64,000 nucleotides of DNA. Origin: Tachypleus tridentatus (Eukaryota > Arthropoda > Merostomata > Xiphosura > Limulidae). The DNA lies in the NCBI RefSeq assembly GCF_004210375.1, contig NC_134825.1, positions 69,741,558 to 69,805,557 on the forward strand. The letters run 5' to 3'. Shown here piece after piece: positions 36,590 through 47,904 of the stretch. How positions within the stretch are numbered: the first letter of the stretch is position 1; the number at the start of each line of letters is the position of its first letter. Made by a program: the position numbers and the translations under genes. The notes below the pieces were generated by a model. The model searched no databases. It was not told the DNA's origin and saw only the letters and a list, made by a program, of their open reading frames with translations.

Positions 36590-36835
36590 TTCAAAAGTTT
36601 TGTGTGAAGCTACGCAAGGGTTATTTGCACATGATCCCTTTAATTTTGAGCTGATAGACTAGAAGCAACATTCGGGCTACTTTTGTCTGACCGAATAGTG
36701 TAATTTGAACGTCATTTTATCGCATAATCACGGCCTCAAAGTGTGGAGGGTGTTTCTGTGCCAATCGGACGCAAATCATGGACCCTTGGGTTCACAGTCC
36801 GGGCACAGTTACCATTTGGTTACGATCGACTCGAA
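36590..36835 (-). repeat. Old family A SINE, minus strand
   Basis: Eroded tail and body blocks in the right order (GTGTGAAGCTACGCAAGGG, TTTAATTTTGAGCTGATAGACTAG, GACCGAATAGTG, GTCATTTTATCGCATAATCACGG). Confidence 0.6.
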
Positions 36836-37555
36836 AAGGAATAAACGAGAAAACACCACAATAGCATCTTATAGTTTCGATTATATTCGGTGTTCACATA
36901 AGTGTTTCTCAAGTTTCGTAGCGATTTCTCATTGTACCATTAAACACTAACTTACACTTAAACACTAAGAGACAAAAAGTCTTGTAATATATTCAATCCA
37001 AAAAGCGAATAATTATAACTTAGTAAGGAAGATATGCTGCAGTCGTTTTTATAAACACGTGGTTAATTGTTTAGGCTAAATGGTTTTATCAAAAGGAAAT
37101 AAAATCGAAATGTGATATATATATATATATATATATACATTCACAATGAATGTAGATTTTGCATATATTTTAAATAAATATGAAATTACTTACTTAGCAA
37201 AACACATTCTAATATTTTTCATGTGTTGTTGATATTTTATTCCCAAACTTGAAAATTAAGACATTCAGTTTTTCTGAATAGAAAATTTGCTTAAATTGTT
37301 CATGGTTGAAGTTCGTGTTATAAGTTTGTGATATAGAAAGAGAGAATAGTTCCCGATTTTGCTTACTTCAAAGAAACGAGAAGTCTTGAAATATATTCTA
37401 CCTTTCAACATTTTTATATGTTTATTTAAAGTTTTTTGTTTGTTTGTTTTACTCGTTCTTGTAAACTTTGTTCATTTCATTTTTATTATAAGTTAAATTT
37501 ATTCAATATTATTTAGAATAGTGTACCAATATACTGCAAATTAGAAGTCGTGGAG
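36836..37555. other. AT-rich interval with (TA)n at 37115-37138
   Basis: Only the microsatellite was recognised. Confidence 0.6.
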
Positions 37556-37672
37556 TTGTGTGTTTGTGTTTTTCTTATAACAAAGCTACATCGGGCTATC
37601 TGTTGAGTCCGCCAAGAGGAATCGAACCTCTAATGTTAGTGTTACAGATGTCGTGGAAAAGATCTTCTAAAC
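37556..37672 (-). repeat. tRNA-derived SINE (family C), minus strand
   Basis: Tail complement TTCTTATAACAAAGCTACATCGGGCTATCTG, B-box complement GGAATCGAACCTC. Confidence 0.8.
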
Positions 37673-37697
37673 TACTGATATTAATAACAACATATAT

Positions 37698-38111
37698 TAT
37701 GATTTGTAGTAAATGAGTATGTAATGCATGCTTTTCTTTGGGAATTCCAGATGATAGCAGGTAAATACGCAATTTGAATTAGGGTACAAATAAATATGAT
37801 ACAGTTAATTTTTTTTATAGACAGCTGATATTTCCAAGCCCGTTCTCCTGGCTGTTGTTTCGCTAGATAGTAGATGTTGACAGTGGGAATCTCGTTAATC
37901 CATTCATGCTGGTCACTAATTAGATGATGAGGCATTTGGCTACCTTAATTGATGAATGATAAGAAATTAGAAATTATCTTTGGTAGGAAAAAATTATAGA
38001 ATAACTACTGACCAGTGATTTCCAGTCAATCGTTTAAAAAATCCAGTTATAATACAATAAATTAGGATAACAGTTTCAATGTGACGACCGAATGAAAATA
38101 GAACCGCGAGC
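37698..38111. repeat. Unclassified dispersed repeat, copy 2
   Basis: Collinear partner of 26476-27145 without the SINE-containing insertion, so it shows the uninterrupted form of the family. Confidence 0.82.
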
Positions 38112-38257
38112 CATTTTATTCACCACCGTCTGCTTTTCGGATGATTACCATAATTCTCGTATGTAAATGACTTAAATAAAATGTATAATAGTTCGACCAA
38201 TAATAATAGTTCTATAATCTGGTTCACACAGTAACAGTTTCTATTCACACAGTTGAA

Positions 38258-38391
38258 AGGTGTGTGTGAGCCTGTGCGTGTTTTCTTATAGCAAAGCCAC
38301 ATCAGACTATCTGCTGTGCCCACCGAGAGAAATCGAACCCCTGATTTTCGCGTTGTAAATCCGTAGACTTACCGCTGTACTAGCTGGGGGT
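38258..38391 (-). repeat. tRNA-derived SINE (family C), minus strand
   Basis: TTTTCTTATAGCAAAGCCAC tail complement, GAAATCGAACCCCTGATTTT B-box complement, and head complement ACTTACCGCTGTACTAGC. Confidence 0.88.
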
Positions 38392-38779
38392 CAGTTGTAA
38401 GGTACATACAGCGTCTGGAACATTGCTGTGTATGTCGTATATCAGCTGGACTGATAAAAATCGTCAGCACTGGACAAGTCAACCATAGCATGGTAGACAT
38501 GTTGTTACATATTAATTTTATTATATGCTATTAAGCATTATGTAAATTTAAAAATTACTACTAAAATTTAAAACAAGTGACGCAGCGTAAAGGTATATAT
38601 CTCATGTCTGATACCGGTTTCCCAAATCACGAGGTATATACCTGCTACACTGACCACCAAGGACGACAGGACGAGGACAGCGAAAACTCCTCAAGTGGTG
38701 AGCAAGCTTTCCGACATCTTTTCGAGAACCGCGTGTCAACAAAACTCACAGAAACTTTATTTTCTTGTCTCATTTCGCA

Positions 38780-38892
38780 TTGTACCCCACTGGTAGAGCG
38801 ATAAGTCTGCGGCTTTACGAAGCTAAAATCTGGGGTTCGATTCCCCTCGTTGGATTCAGCAGATAGCCCGATGTGGCTTTGCCGGTTATAAA
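38780..38892 (+). repeat. tRNA-derived SINE (family C)
   Basis: ACTGGTAGAGCGATAAGTC, GGGGTTCGATTCCCC, then GCAGATAGCCCGATGTGGC tail. Confidence 0.88.
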
Positions 38893-38917
38893 GGCTAAGT
38901 GCGATCTGAATGGCAAA

Positions 38918-38920
<3 letters not shown>

Positions 38921-38955
<35 letters not shown>
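38921..38955. repeat. (TA)n microsatellite
   Basis: About 17 uninterrupted TA units. Confidence 0.97.
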
Positions 38956-38959
<4 letters not shown>

Positions 38960-41125
38960 TAGGCCATGAATAATTTTACACATTAAATTAAATATATTTC
39001 ATCGATATTGATGCAACAAATCACTTCTTTAAGCAATGTCGAAGAAAACCAGTTTGATGTCTGAAACTGACATTTTGTTCCTAACTCATCTCGATCAGTT
39101 CTTCTGGAAAGGACGATGGAAAATGCTTTATAAACAACTTACTGAAGTTTCCAGGAGGAATGGTTATCATTTTCTGTAATATTTCCTAATATAATGAGAA
39201 CTATTATCTACTGGATCTGTGAATGTGACAGTGGTTTCTAACTACTACACATGACACGTGCAAGACATTGATTTTTATCTCAGATATACATATACAGCTC
39301 ATTACATATATAAATAAATACGCAAATGTACTTATAACTTCCATATGTAAATACACGTGTGAAAAATTTAATCAGACCTATATACGTATATATTGTGTTT
39401 CTCGAGTGGCCTAGAAGTCAAAATTGTTGTAAACTTTCATATGTATACAGATCACTACGCGGAATCTTTAGTTGGAATGTAGCGTTATGCTTTAAGACGA
39501 CATACTGAAAAATTATTTAACTATATTAAACACAAAATAATCTACACGAAGACCTGTTGTGTGAACACAAAGAATTAAATACTTGCTGCTTGGAAACAGC
39601 AAAAGACTGAAACAGTGAAACGTAATTTAAGTAGATGAATAACAATGACAGTTAACTGTTATGTGATGTAATATATAGAATTTCCAAAAGTATGCCTGAT
39701 TCGTGACAAGTTCCCTATGATACAGACTGGGTTTTACGACAGCTGGACGTAACAACAAGATATAAAGAATAATTCCCTGCGCTTCTAAAAATACAATATC
39801 TCAATAAATGCATAGCGAAAATTTCAACGATGTGCAGTTCATACAAAATAAGGTTAAAAGGTAAAGGGCGATATAGTTTTTTGGGGGGGCTGGACATTTG
39901 GTGGAATATTTTTCTCGGATAAACAGAACAGCGTCAATAGCCTGAGAAGAGACGTTAAGATGACTTATGTACATTAAACGGTGCATCAAATAAAAAAATC
40001 TTAATAAATTTTAAGACTTGATTGCCTTCTCCATTGACTTACGATGACCATGATTAGCCTCTGCTTTCACTCACTTTCCTAATTGTTATCTTCGAATATA
40101 TGCAGGAGGTTGTTATTTTCTTTTTCTTCTCAAGAAACTGATTATAACTGAAACTTAAGATATAGTTTGGTTACTGTAGCACAAGATGTTGTTAATGTAA
40201 GACTTCTGGGTTGACATCTGAGAATAAGACTTGGTGACTTCAAAAGTTACAACAAAACTGCCTACAGAATACATTCGCATACGATTCACTCTGTTATTTT
40301 TCACAATAGTGAAGCAAATTAAAAAAAATCAAAGTTTTAACCGGAATATTTTACTTCTCAATTTATCTTTGATGAACGAAGCAAAGACCAAGACTGAAAA
40401 GCTGATGTTTAAACGTTGATAGATTAAAATATATTGAAGTGGCACTCCATTTAACTACTCCTGCAATCAAACTACAATTCCAAAGCACCTAAAAACAAAT
40501 CTATCACTTTATAACTGCTACTTATGACCAAATCTAAAACCAAGATAGATAAAATTGTTCATGTCTATTCAAATAAAATATTGGTTATAAGATTTTGTAC
40601 AACAGTGATATCAGAAGAAGGGTTTATGACCCTCCTAAGTTTAAGGAGTGCGTGAGCTAACATTCAATTTCATGATCCAATATCTTATTCTTGCGTTCAC
40701 TGATAATATTTAGAAAGAGGGGTTGTTTAGAAAATATATGAAAATCTAGCGTACGCCACATTCGGTTTATATCGTAAAACACACGTTGAAATCCTAATAG
40801 TATACTTTGTATTTAATGAAAAACAAAAACTTCTGTTCCAAGTAAAAAAATAACTTCCATTATCAGTATTGTAAATGCTATTTACTAAGCAAATAAAATT
40901 ACGATACTCGTAATTTCTCCTTCAAATAAACAGAATAATAACGTTTCATTGCCTGAAACCATAAACTACCCATGCTGCGTTCTTCATTTCTTTAATAGTA
41001 ATTTAGCTAACTTTGTAATTGTGCTCAAAGTTTTTATGCATTACGAATCTAAATACGACAGTTGTTTTTGTGAGTACTGGTGAGACTTTTATTTGTTGAA
41101 TTAGAAAGCAAAACTTTTTTGTTTG
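38960..41125. other. Unannotated AT-rich interval
   Basis: About 2.2 kb; small overlapping frames at 39715-39989 and 40231-40419 have no recognised motif. Confidence 0.5.
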
Positions 41126-41127
41126 TT

Positions 41128-41242
41128 TAGAATTAAGCACAAAGCTACACAATGGGCAATCTGTGCTCTACCCACCACGGGTATCGAAACCCGGTTTTTA
41201 GTGTATAAGCCCACGGACATACCACTGTGCCACTGGGGGGCG
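41128..41242 (-). repeat. tRNA-derived SINE (family B), minus strand
   Basis: Best family B copy: GAATTAAGCACAAAGCTACA tail complement, GGGTATCGAAACCCGG B-box complement, CATACCACTGTGCCACTGGG head complement. Confidence 0.88.
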
Positions 41243-41551
41243 AAAGCAGAACTCCGCTTTTAGAAACACAATTATGTTTTCTTAACCGAAGTAATGGATA
41301 TGACACTTATGCTATCCTGAGATTGGTTTTCATACATATAAATATATCTCTTATAAAACATAATATAAACAAGTCATATTGAAAAACAAAAACGCAATGG
41401 TATGTGTGAATGACATTATGAAGATAGAAGACACGTTCGTTTTTATATCTTTGATATAAAAATATACAAGTGTTAATAAGGCAGACTTTGGCATTCTCAT
41501 GATGCGAGTATAAACGAATATCCAGCCAAACGAATTGTTTTACTTTTGATG

Positions 41552-41825
41552 TGTTTGTTTATTTTGAATTTCGCGCAAAGCTACACGAGGGCTGTTTGCG
41601 CTAGCCGTCCCTAATGTAGTAGTGTAAGACTGGGAGAAAGGTAGCTAGTCATCACCAGCCACCGCCAACACTTGAGCTACTCTTTTACCAACGAATAATG
41701 GAATTGACCGAATCTATATAACGCCCTCATGGCTGAAAGGGCGAGCATATTTGGTTGGACGGGGATTCGAACCCACAACCCTCAGAATACAACTCGAGAG
41801 CTCTAACTACTTGGCCGTGCCGGAG
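41552..41825 (-). repeat. Full-length family A SINE, minus strand
   Basis: GTTTGTTTATTTTGAATTTCGCGC at the tail; GGGGATTCGAACCC B-box complement; ends at TTGGCCGTGCCGG. Confidence 0.92.
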
Positions 41826-42382
41826 CAGTTTTGCTTTTGACTTAACACTTTAAACCTGCAAAGTAATATTTAAATTTTTCAATCATAAATAATTAGATAG
41901 AAAATAATAATTTAAACCTTGAAAACTTATAAAAAATAAACGTTTCTACGGTGTTAAGCACATGACACACAATGTTATGAAACCTATCTTCTATGTGAAA
42001 GCCACCGAGCAAACGTTTCTCGGTCGAGAAACCTGTGTCACAAATAGTCTTTCTCAAACTTTCCATCCATGTTTATATACGGTTCTTTAAAATTTAAGAA
42101 GACGATCAGATATGAAACACAAACAATCCAAATAAAAGAACGGGAAAATTAATACGATAACTGCTATTTTCTTTATTTCATTGGAAAATTAAATGAAGGC
42201 GGGGCTTTAGACGTTAATCAAAAATTGAGCACGAACCTATAGCTCCGCCTTTTCTTGTGACAAAGAACCCTAACAATAAAAAATTGGTTATCTGTTCTTG
42301 AAGAAAGATTCATCCTTCATACCAGGTTTTTGAAGCCAAGAAGAGCAGTAGGTTTATGAGAAAGTAGTTTGTGCAAGTGACG

Positions 42383-42402
42383 CACACACACACACACACA
42401 CC
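42383..42402. repeat. (CA)n microsatellite about 320 bp upstream of the scro start
   Basis: Ten CA units in what is probably the promoter or 5' UTR region of the homeobox gene. Confidence 0.9.
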
Positions 42403-42721
42403 TTTTAATGTAAATTTTAAATTCTGGGTACGAAACAGCGCATGCGTATAATCAAAGAAGAACGTTTTACTACTCAGTCACACAAGCAATGGATTGAATA
42501 GTACGATAGCAGCGACAGTGGGCTGCCCTTTCTTCTTTGTTGCTATTGTTTTCCTGAAAACTCAATCCATGGGCATTCATCCGTGCTCCTAATGCACAAG
42601 TCCACGGAAGATCCTGGACATCAAAGGCAGGCCGGGAACGGAAAATCACTGGTTTCCCCTCTCCATTTCTCTGTGAGCTTCATATGAGGCTTTGACACGT
42701 GATGTTTTCAGTGTATAAGCC

Positions 42722-43061
42722 ATGCCATTGAGCCCTAAACTCTCCACTCCGTTTTTCGTGACTGATATTCTGAATCCATTCGATGAAAGTTACAAAAGAA
42801 CCGTTATCGTTACCACTATCGATGCGAACGAATCTCCTACACCACTAGTCACTACAGCATCAATCGCCTACTGCAACCTTCACAACGAAGGAAATATGAA
42901 CGAGCCTGCTATTAACCCCTACATGGTACCTCAACTGGCCCATCCGAACTCTTTCGCCAGTCAGTATTGCAACGATGCTGAACTTTCACACTACGGCGAC
43001 AATGTTCGTCAGAACGCAGTAGGGTGGTATGGACCGTCCCTGACCCACGCTTCGCAAGTGA
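42722..43061 (+). CDS. scro: NK2 homeobox protein (Nkx2-1/scarecrow orthologue), exon 1
   Basis: Exon 1 encodes residues 1-113 plus the first base of codon 114. The ATG at 42722 is the first in frame and is followed by LSPKLSTPFFVTDILNPF, the N-terminal TN (Groucho-binding, repressor-type) motif, and DESYK. Both match the start of vertebrate NKX2-1. Residues 69-103 contain VPQLAH, QYCND, ELSHYGDNVR and GWYG, again in NKX2-1 order. The protein is a nuclear DNA-binding regulator; family members pattern brain, pharynx and endocrine tissue in animals. Two donors lie four bases apart: GTGAGT at 43058 and GTGTCA at 43062. Only the second keeps the frame with exon 2 and gives the same nine-residue spacing between WYG and the ISR(F/L) motif as in vertebrates. 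An extra micro-exon cannot be excluded. Confidence 0.9.
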
Positions 43062-43466
43062 GTGTCAGTGATTCACATTGTATTTTTAATCTTAAATGTA
43101 GCATCATTTTCAAATGCGTATAGTGAAAAAGTAAACAAAAAAATACACCCAAGCATCAAAGATTCATGTTCTCTGATAAATTAAGTCTTTAGTTTAATTT
43201 CTCTTAAAAGTTATAATTTAAACCGTAATTCCATACTGATAGTCATTCTTTAAAATTCATGTCAACCCACTGTTCTCACATTATGTGGCGAAAACCCAAA
43301 ATATGTATCCAATAGTACGTAAATAAATGGGTATCGGTAAGGAATTCAGTAATCAGATTGTAATTCGGTATTGCATGTACATAAACTACATCTACAATTA
43401 ACATAAACCAGTTCACTAGGTCTTACCGTTTCTGTTGGGTTTGATCTAAAAGGGACCTCAAACCAA

Positions 43467-43663
43467 ATGCTCGCCCTTTCAGCCGTGGGGGTGTTATAAT
43501 GTTACGGTCAATCCCACTATTCTTTGGTAAAAGAGTAGCCCAAGAGTTGGCGGTAGGTGGTGATGACTAGCTACCTTCTATTTAGTCTTGTACTGCTAAA
43601 TTAGGGACGGCTAGCGCAAATAGCCCTCAAGTAGCTTTGCGCGAAATTCAAAACAAACAAACA
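43467..43663 (+). repeat. Family A SINE, 5' truncated
   Basis: Body from ATGCTCGCCCTTTCAGCCGTG to the GCGCGAAATTCAAAACAAAC tail; tRNA-like head absent. Confidence 0.92.
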
Positions 43664-43960
43664 TAAGATATACAGGTTATTTTACCGAAAGGGATAACCA
43701 TAGTTCCTCAAACCTTTTTCGTTATTTATAGTAGTCACCAAGCCGATTGTTTTATAATTATGTATCACTTCCTTTGATGTACATGTATAAAATAAATCAC
43801 ATGTGATCATAGAGTTAGGAGTGTCTTATTTTTATTGGTTGAAGGTATTTAGTTTATGAGCTATATACTATGAATATTATAATTTTTTAAAATTAATTAT
43901 TTAGATAATTACTGCTTTCGTGGGTTATATCTAAACTCTAATAAGGAGACACATATATAC

Positions 43961-44244
43961 TGCATGAAGAACATTGAAATAACTTGCATCTTTAAGTACA
44001 TTTCATAAGTTCCCTGTCTTCTTTATCTATGTATGGTATAGAAACCACAGCCTGTATAAATGCAGTGATGATCGACGGTAGCGAATCAGAACTACTTTTC
44101 AGAACTGCATGAAGAACATTGAAATAACTTGCATCTTTAAGTACATTTCATAAGTTCCCTGGCTTCTTTATCTTTGTATGGTATAGAAACCACAGCCTGT
44201 ATAAATGCAGTGATGATCGACGGTAGCGAATCAGAACTACTTTT
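43961..44244. repeat. 145-bp tandem duplication
   Basis: TGCATGAAGAACATTGAAAT starts both copies (43961 and 44106). They differ at only about two positions (TGTCTTC/TGGCTTC; CTATGTAT/CTTTGTAT), so the duplication is young. Confidence 0.96.
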
Positions 44245-45365
44245 GACCTTATTTGGCGTTTCCTACGTGGTTTGATGCCACCAGCAATTGATCACTTTTA
44301 GGAAAGGCATTTAACAGCCCTTACCGAGGAAAAATATTCGTACTGTAAGATAGTAAAGATGTATTCAGGTTGGGTATTTAAAATTTACTAAACTAGGAAA
44401 ATCATCATATAAATAGTATTGAAAACAAAGGAATGCGAATCAAGTTGAGGAACCGGACAGTTGAGAATAAGATCTGAAAGATGTCTCAACCCACGAGCGC
44501 TAAGTAAACTGCAGCGTCTTGTAACACGTAAGTATCCACGAACATAAAAGTCAGCGGCAAATGTCGTCCGTGTATTCCAGGTAATATAACGCAACATAAT
44601 CTAGTATAACTTCACCAAGATAAGGTTTTCAGTCAAACCTCAAACAGTTGAAGAAAGAAACAGCTATTCATGCTATTCTAAACGAAAACAGATCGATCAA
44701 GTGGTTGGACGCAGCACGATGAATGTCTTTACGATTAGTGTTTTGAAACAAGCGCTGTAGGTCATTCTCCAACGTTAGATGGATTATGAAAAGCAGTGAG
44801 GGAGGAGTAGTGCGTTTTTGGTATAACATTCTCATAAAGGTGTATTTTGCAATAGTAACTGCGCTGCAAGGCTATTGTAAACGTAAGACAGAGTATGATC
44901 GGACATAACAACGCCGACTATAACAAGGTTATGCAGTTAGAAAATCGATTGTAACATAAAGAACTCTATACATGAGAGTACACTAGTTTGTTACAATTAC
45001 TTAGACAGAAAGCAATGGAAGTGAGTTTACCTTAAATACATCTAAGTGTCAAATGTATAGTAGTCTGCAAACTAGAAAAGGAAAAAACAAAGTGAATGTA
45101 TGGAAAGTGTACTCGTACAAAACAAATATTGAACGTGAGACTAGTCCGGCGCTCAGAGTCGCACGAATATAAAAGTGACACAAGTTATTTGTAATCGTAT
45201 TAAATCGTTGAAATTTGGTATAAATTTTACGACAAAGTTCAGTTATAACTGAAAATAATCTAGTTTTTTGACAAGCCTCCACTGTCTTTAATTAAGAAAA
45301 GTTGTAGGTAAGTCGTCTTTGTTTCTACCTAGAATATCTCGGTCTTCTTTTCGACACAGCGAGAG
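44245..45365. other. Unannotated intronic interval
   Basis: Short frames only (for example minus strand 44388-44597 and 45049-45282), without recognised motifs. Confidence 0.5.
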
Positions 45366-45367
45366 AA

Positions 45368-45643
45368 GTTTGTTTGTTTGATTGTTAATTTCGCGCAAAG
45401 CTACACGAGGCCTATCTGCGCCAGCTGTCCCTAATTTAGCATGTAAGGTTAGAGGAAAGGCAGCTAGTCATCACCGCCTACCGCCGACTTTTGAGCTACT
45501 CTTTTCCAACGAATAGTGAATCTGATCGTCGCGTATAACGCCCCCACGGCTGAAAGGACGAGCTGTTTGGTATGACGAGGATTAAATGCCGGCGGCCCTC
45601 AGATTATGAGTCGAGTGCCTTAGCCATCTGGTCATGCCGTGCT
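45368..45643 (-). repeat. Family A SINE, minus strand
   Basis: GTTTGTTTGATTGTTAATTTCGCGC tail complement to the head complement ATCTGGTCATGCCGTGC. The 119-codon frame at 45572-45931 begins inside it and is not a gene. Confidence 0.9.
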
Positions 45644-46076
45644 CTGTCGAGAGAAGTACATCCAGAAAGACGAGCTAAGTTAACCTCTAGTTTTGCCAGT
45701 TTAGTAACTACACACTTTTGTTCGAATATTGTAGAGCAGAAAAAGGTATTCGTTGTTGAAAATCAAGAGGTGTTATATCACAAAAAAATAAGTAAATTAT
45801 CACAACTATCCTTTGAAGTTTCTAAAAACAAACGATATTTCCTGTCCAACAAAGATTTTTGTCAGCCTTTGGCGTGGTTTGGCGACGTGATTTTTCAAAG
45901 ACGAAAAAAATGTTCCTTTACGTTGCAGTAGCATCAAAACTATGATTTCTCAATATCTTAGGCTTATGTTTGGTTTCCAGAAACTGTTCTCCAGCATTCA
46001 AAATCAAAGTTAAGCTACTGTGGTCACCAATGGTTTAAAATTTCGTCTGTCTTTTGTTTGAAACCATTTTTTTTTT

Positions 46077-46223
46077 GAAAGCATAATATTGTCCTGCTCT
46101 CGAAAATTGTTTATTATTTGCAAGACTCCATTTTTAACACAATTTACTATTATAAGAAAGCATAATATTGTCCTGCCCTCGAAAATTGTTTATTATTTGC
46201 AAGACTCCATTTTTAACACAATT
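46077..46223. repeat. 79-bp tandem duplication
   Basis: GAAAGCATAATATTGTCCTG starts copies at 46077 and 46156; one substitution (CTCTCG/CCCTCG) is visible over most of the unit. Confidence 0.94.
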
Positions 46224-46670
46224 TTGTGTAATGTATATGGTTATAAGTAATTGTAGTAAGGTTCTCACGGTCCGATCAGGTATTAATCGTTGTCACGGTT
46301 GGTAGCCTATATGATCATCTTCAAACACAAACGTCATGCAAAAGTAGTCCACATCTTCCAGACAACATAATCAAGAAGGATCTCTATCTAGAAAAATGAC
46401 ATAATTTCTGGGTACACAAGTTGCTTTTATGACATATCCTTTCAATCGTGGCCTTCCTCAAGCTATTCCCTACGGGGACATTCTGGACAAATCATTCATT
46501 TGTGCGATCCGACTGTTAAAATGGCGCTGAGAAACTATCATCCTCATAAGCTAGATGGGTTATGAAAGGTATAAAAGGAAGACTGGTGTGCTTTGGATAT
46601 GATAGCCTTTAAATTGAAGCTACCCTGGAGGGCAAGATGGACGATCGACAGATAAAACATTACTGAATAT

Positions 46671-46828
46671 GGCTACTCTTTTAACTACGAATAGAGGGAT
46701 TGACCATCATATTTTAAGGTTTTTATGGCTAAATATGCGAGCAAGTCTGGTGAGACGGGTATTTGAAACCGCGACCCTCACATTATAATCTGAGTCAAGC
46801 GTCCTAACTACCTCACCATGCTGAAACC
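46671..46828 (-). repeat. Family A SINE fragment (head and part of body), minus strand
   Basis: GGCTACTCTTTTAACTACGAATAG..GGATTGACC to ACCTCACCATGCTG. The tail half is missing. Confidence 0.8.
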
Positions 46829-47544
46829 CTTTACTGTCCTAACATTTATTGTTCATTTAGGGAATGAAAAAAAATAAGCTATTACGTAACCTCAAAAACT
46901 TAGCTCATTAACAATTCCTAGAACGTGGATTATATAATATAACAGGCGCAACAGTTACTTTTATCTTGAATAATTAGTCACTATTTGTGTTTATGTAATA
47001 TAAATATCTAAATATACAGACAAAACATTTTGCTAAAAGAAATATTTGCATTTTTCTTAAAATTCATGAAAATTAGTTTTGCTTCTTGTTTGCGCTGGTA
47101 AACTAATATTATATATTTCTTTTTTAAATATAATAAGTATATTTTTTATGTGGATGCTGAAGTATGGTTACAGTAATTAAATTTAAAAAGAATGGTTATA
47201 TTGGTTCATATGTATATATATATATATATATGATATCGTAAACTTAGTTTAACTTAATAATAGTCAATGTTTTCAACATCAAAAACATCCCAAGTACTTT
47301 CTTGATTATGTATGTATCCATTAAAATAAGCCAACAGTTATATGAATTACATAACCATATTCTTTTGTTTCTTTTTGCAGTGATTAGACATCAAATACGA
47401 TCTGGAAGATGAATCAAAATCAAAACAGTCTGAAAATCTTACTTAGCTTACATAAGCCTACTCAACCTTTCAACAACACTGTATTATGTTAATATAATTA
47501 CTATATTTTAGTTCGTGCTTTATATTGCAAACCTGTTACTTGAC

Positions 47545-47815
47545 TTTAATAATTGGAACAGTAATTATGAAGTTTATAACTTTGTTTATAGTTGTATGAA
47601 ACAGTAATCATGATATTAATAACTCTATAGTTGTATGGAACAGCAATAATAGTATTAATAACTTTGATTGTAATTGTACGAAACAGTAATCATCATATTA
47701 ATAACTTTGATTGTAGTTTTATAGAACAATAATAATTATGTTTAATAAGTTTGATTCTATTTGTATGGAAGAGTAATCATGATATTAATAACTTTGATTG
47801 TGGTTGAGTAGAAGA
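47545..47815. repeat. Minisatellite (~42-bp unit, about six copies) near the scro acceptor
   Basis: Variants of GTATGGAACAGTAATCATGATATTAATAACTTTGATTGTA repeat with small length changes, ending about 90 bases before the exon 2 acceptor. Confidence 0.85.
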
Positions 47816-47904
47816 GCAGTTATTACGCAATTGAAATGAAAAACAAGATTCCAATAAACAAGTTTCTTTCGTTAGAGTAAATATTGTACTTCTCTTTCTG
47901 TTAG

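Larger units (their letters stand above)
43062..47904 (+). other. scro: scro intron
   Basis: About 4.84 kb. The acceptor is a good pyrimidine tract ending TTCTCTTTCTGTTAG at 47904. Contents: 5'-truncated SINE (43467), 145-bp duplication (43961), SINEs at 45368 and 46671, 79-bp duplication (46077), (TA)n at 47211-47231, and a minisatellite against the acceptor (47545-47815). No coding conservation was recognised inside. Confidence 0.75.

Noticed and set aside
43058-43063. GTGAGT as the scro exon 1 donor in the annotated coding sequence
   Set aside because: It breaks the frame with the only good acceptor and creates a stop four codons later, so it was kept as a finding and not used for the coding call.
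45572-45931. 119-codon frame in the scro intron
   Set aside because: It begins inside a SINE and shows no family resemblance.
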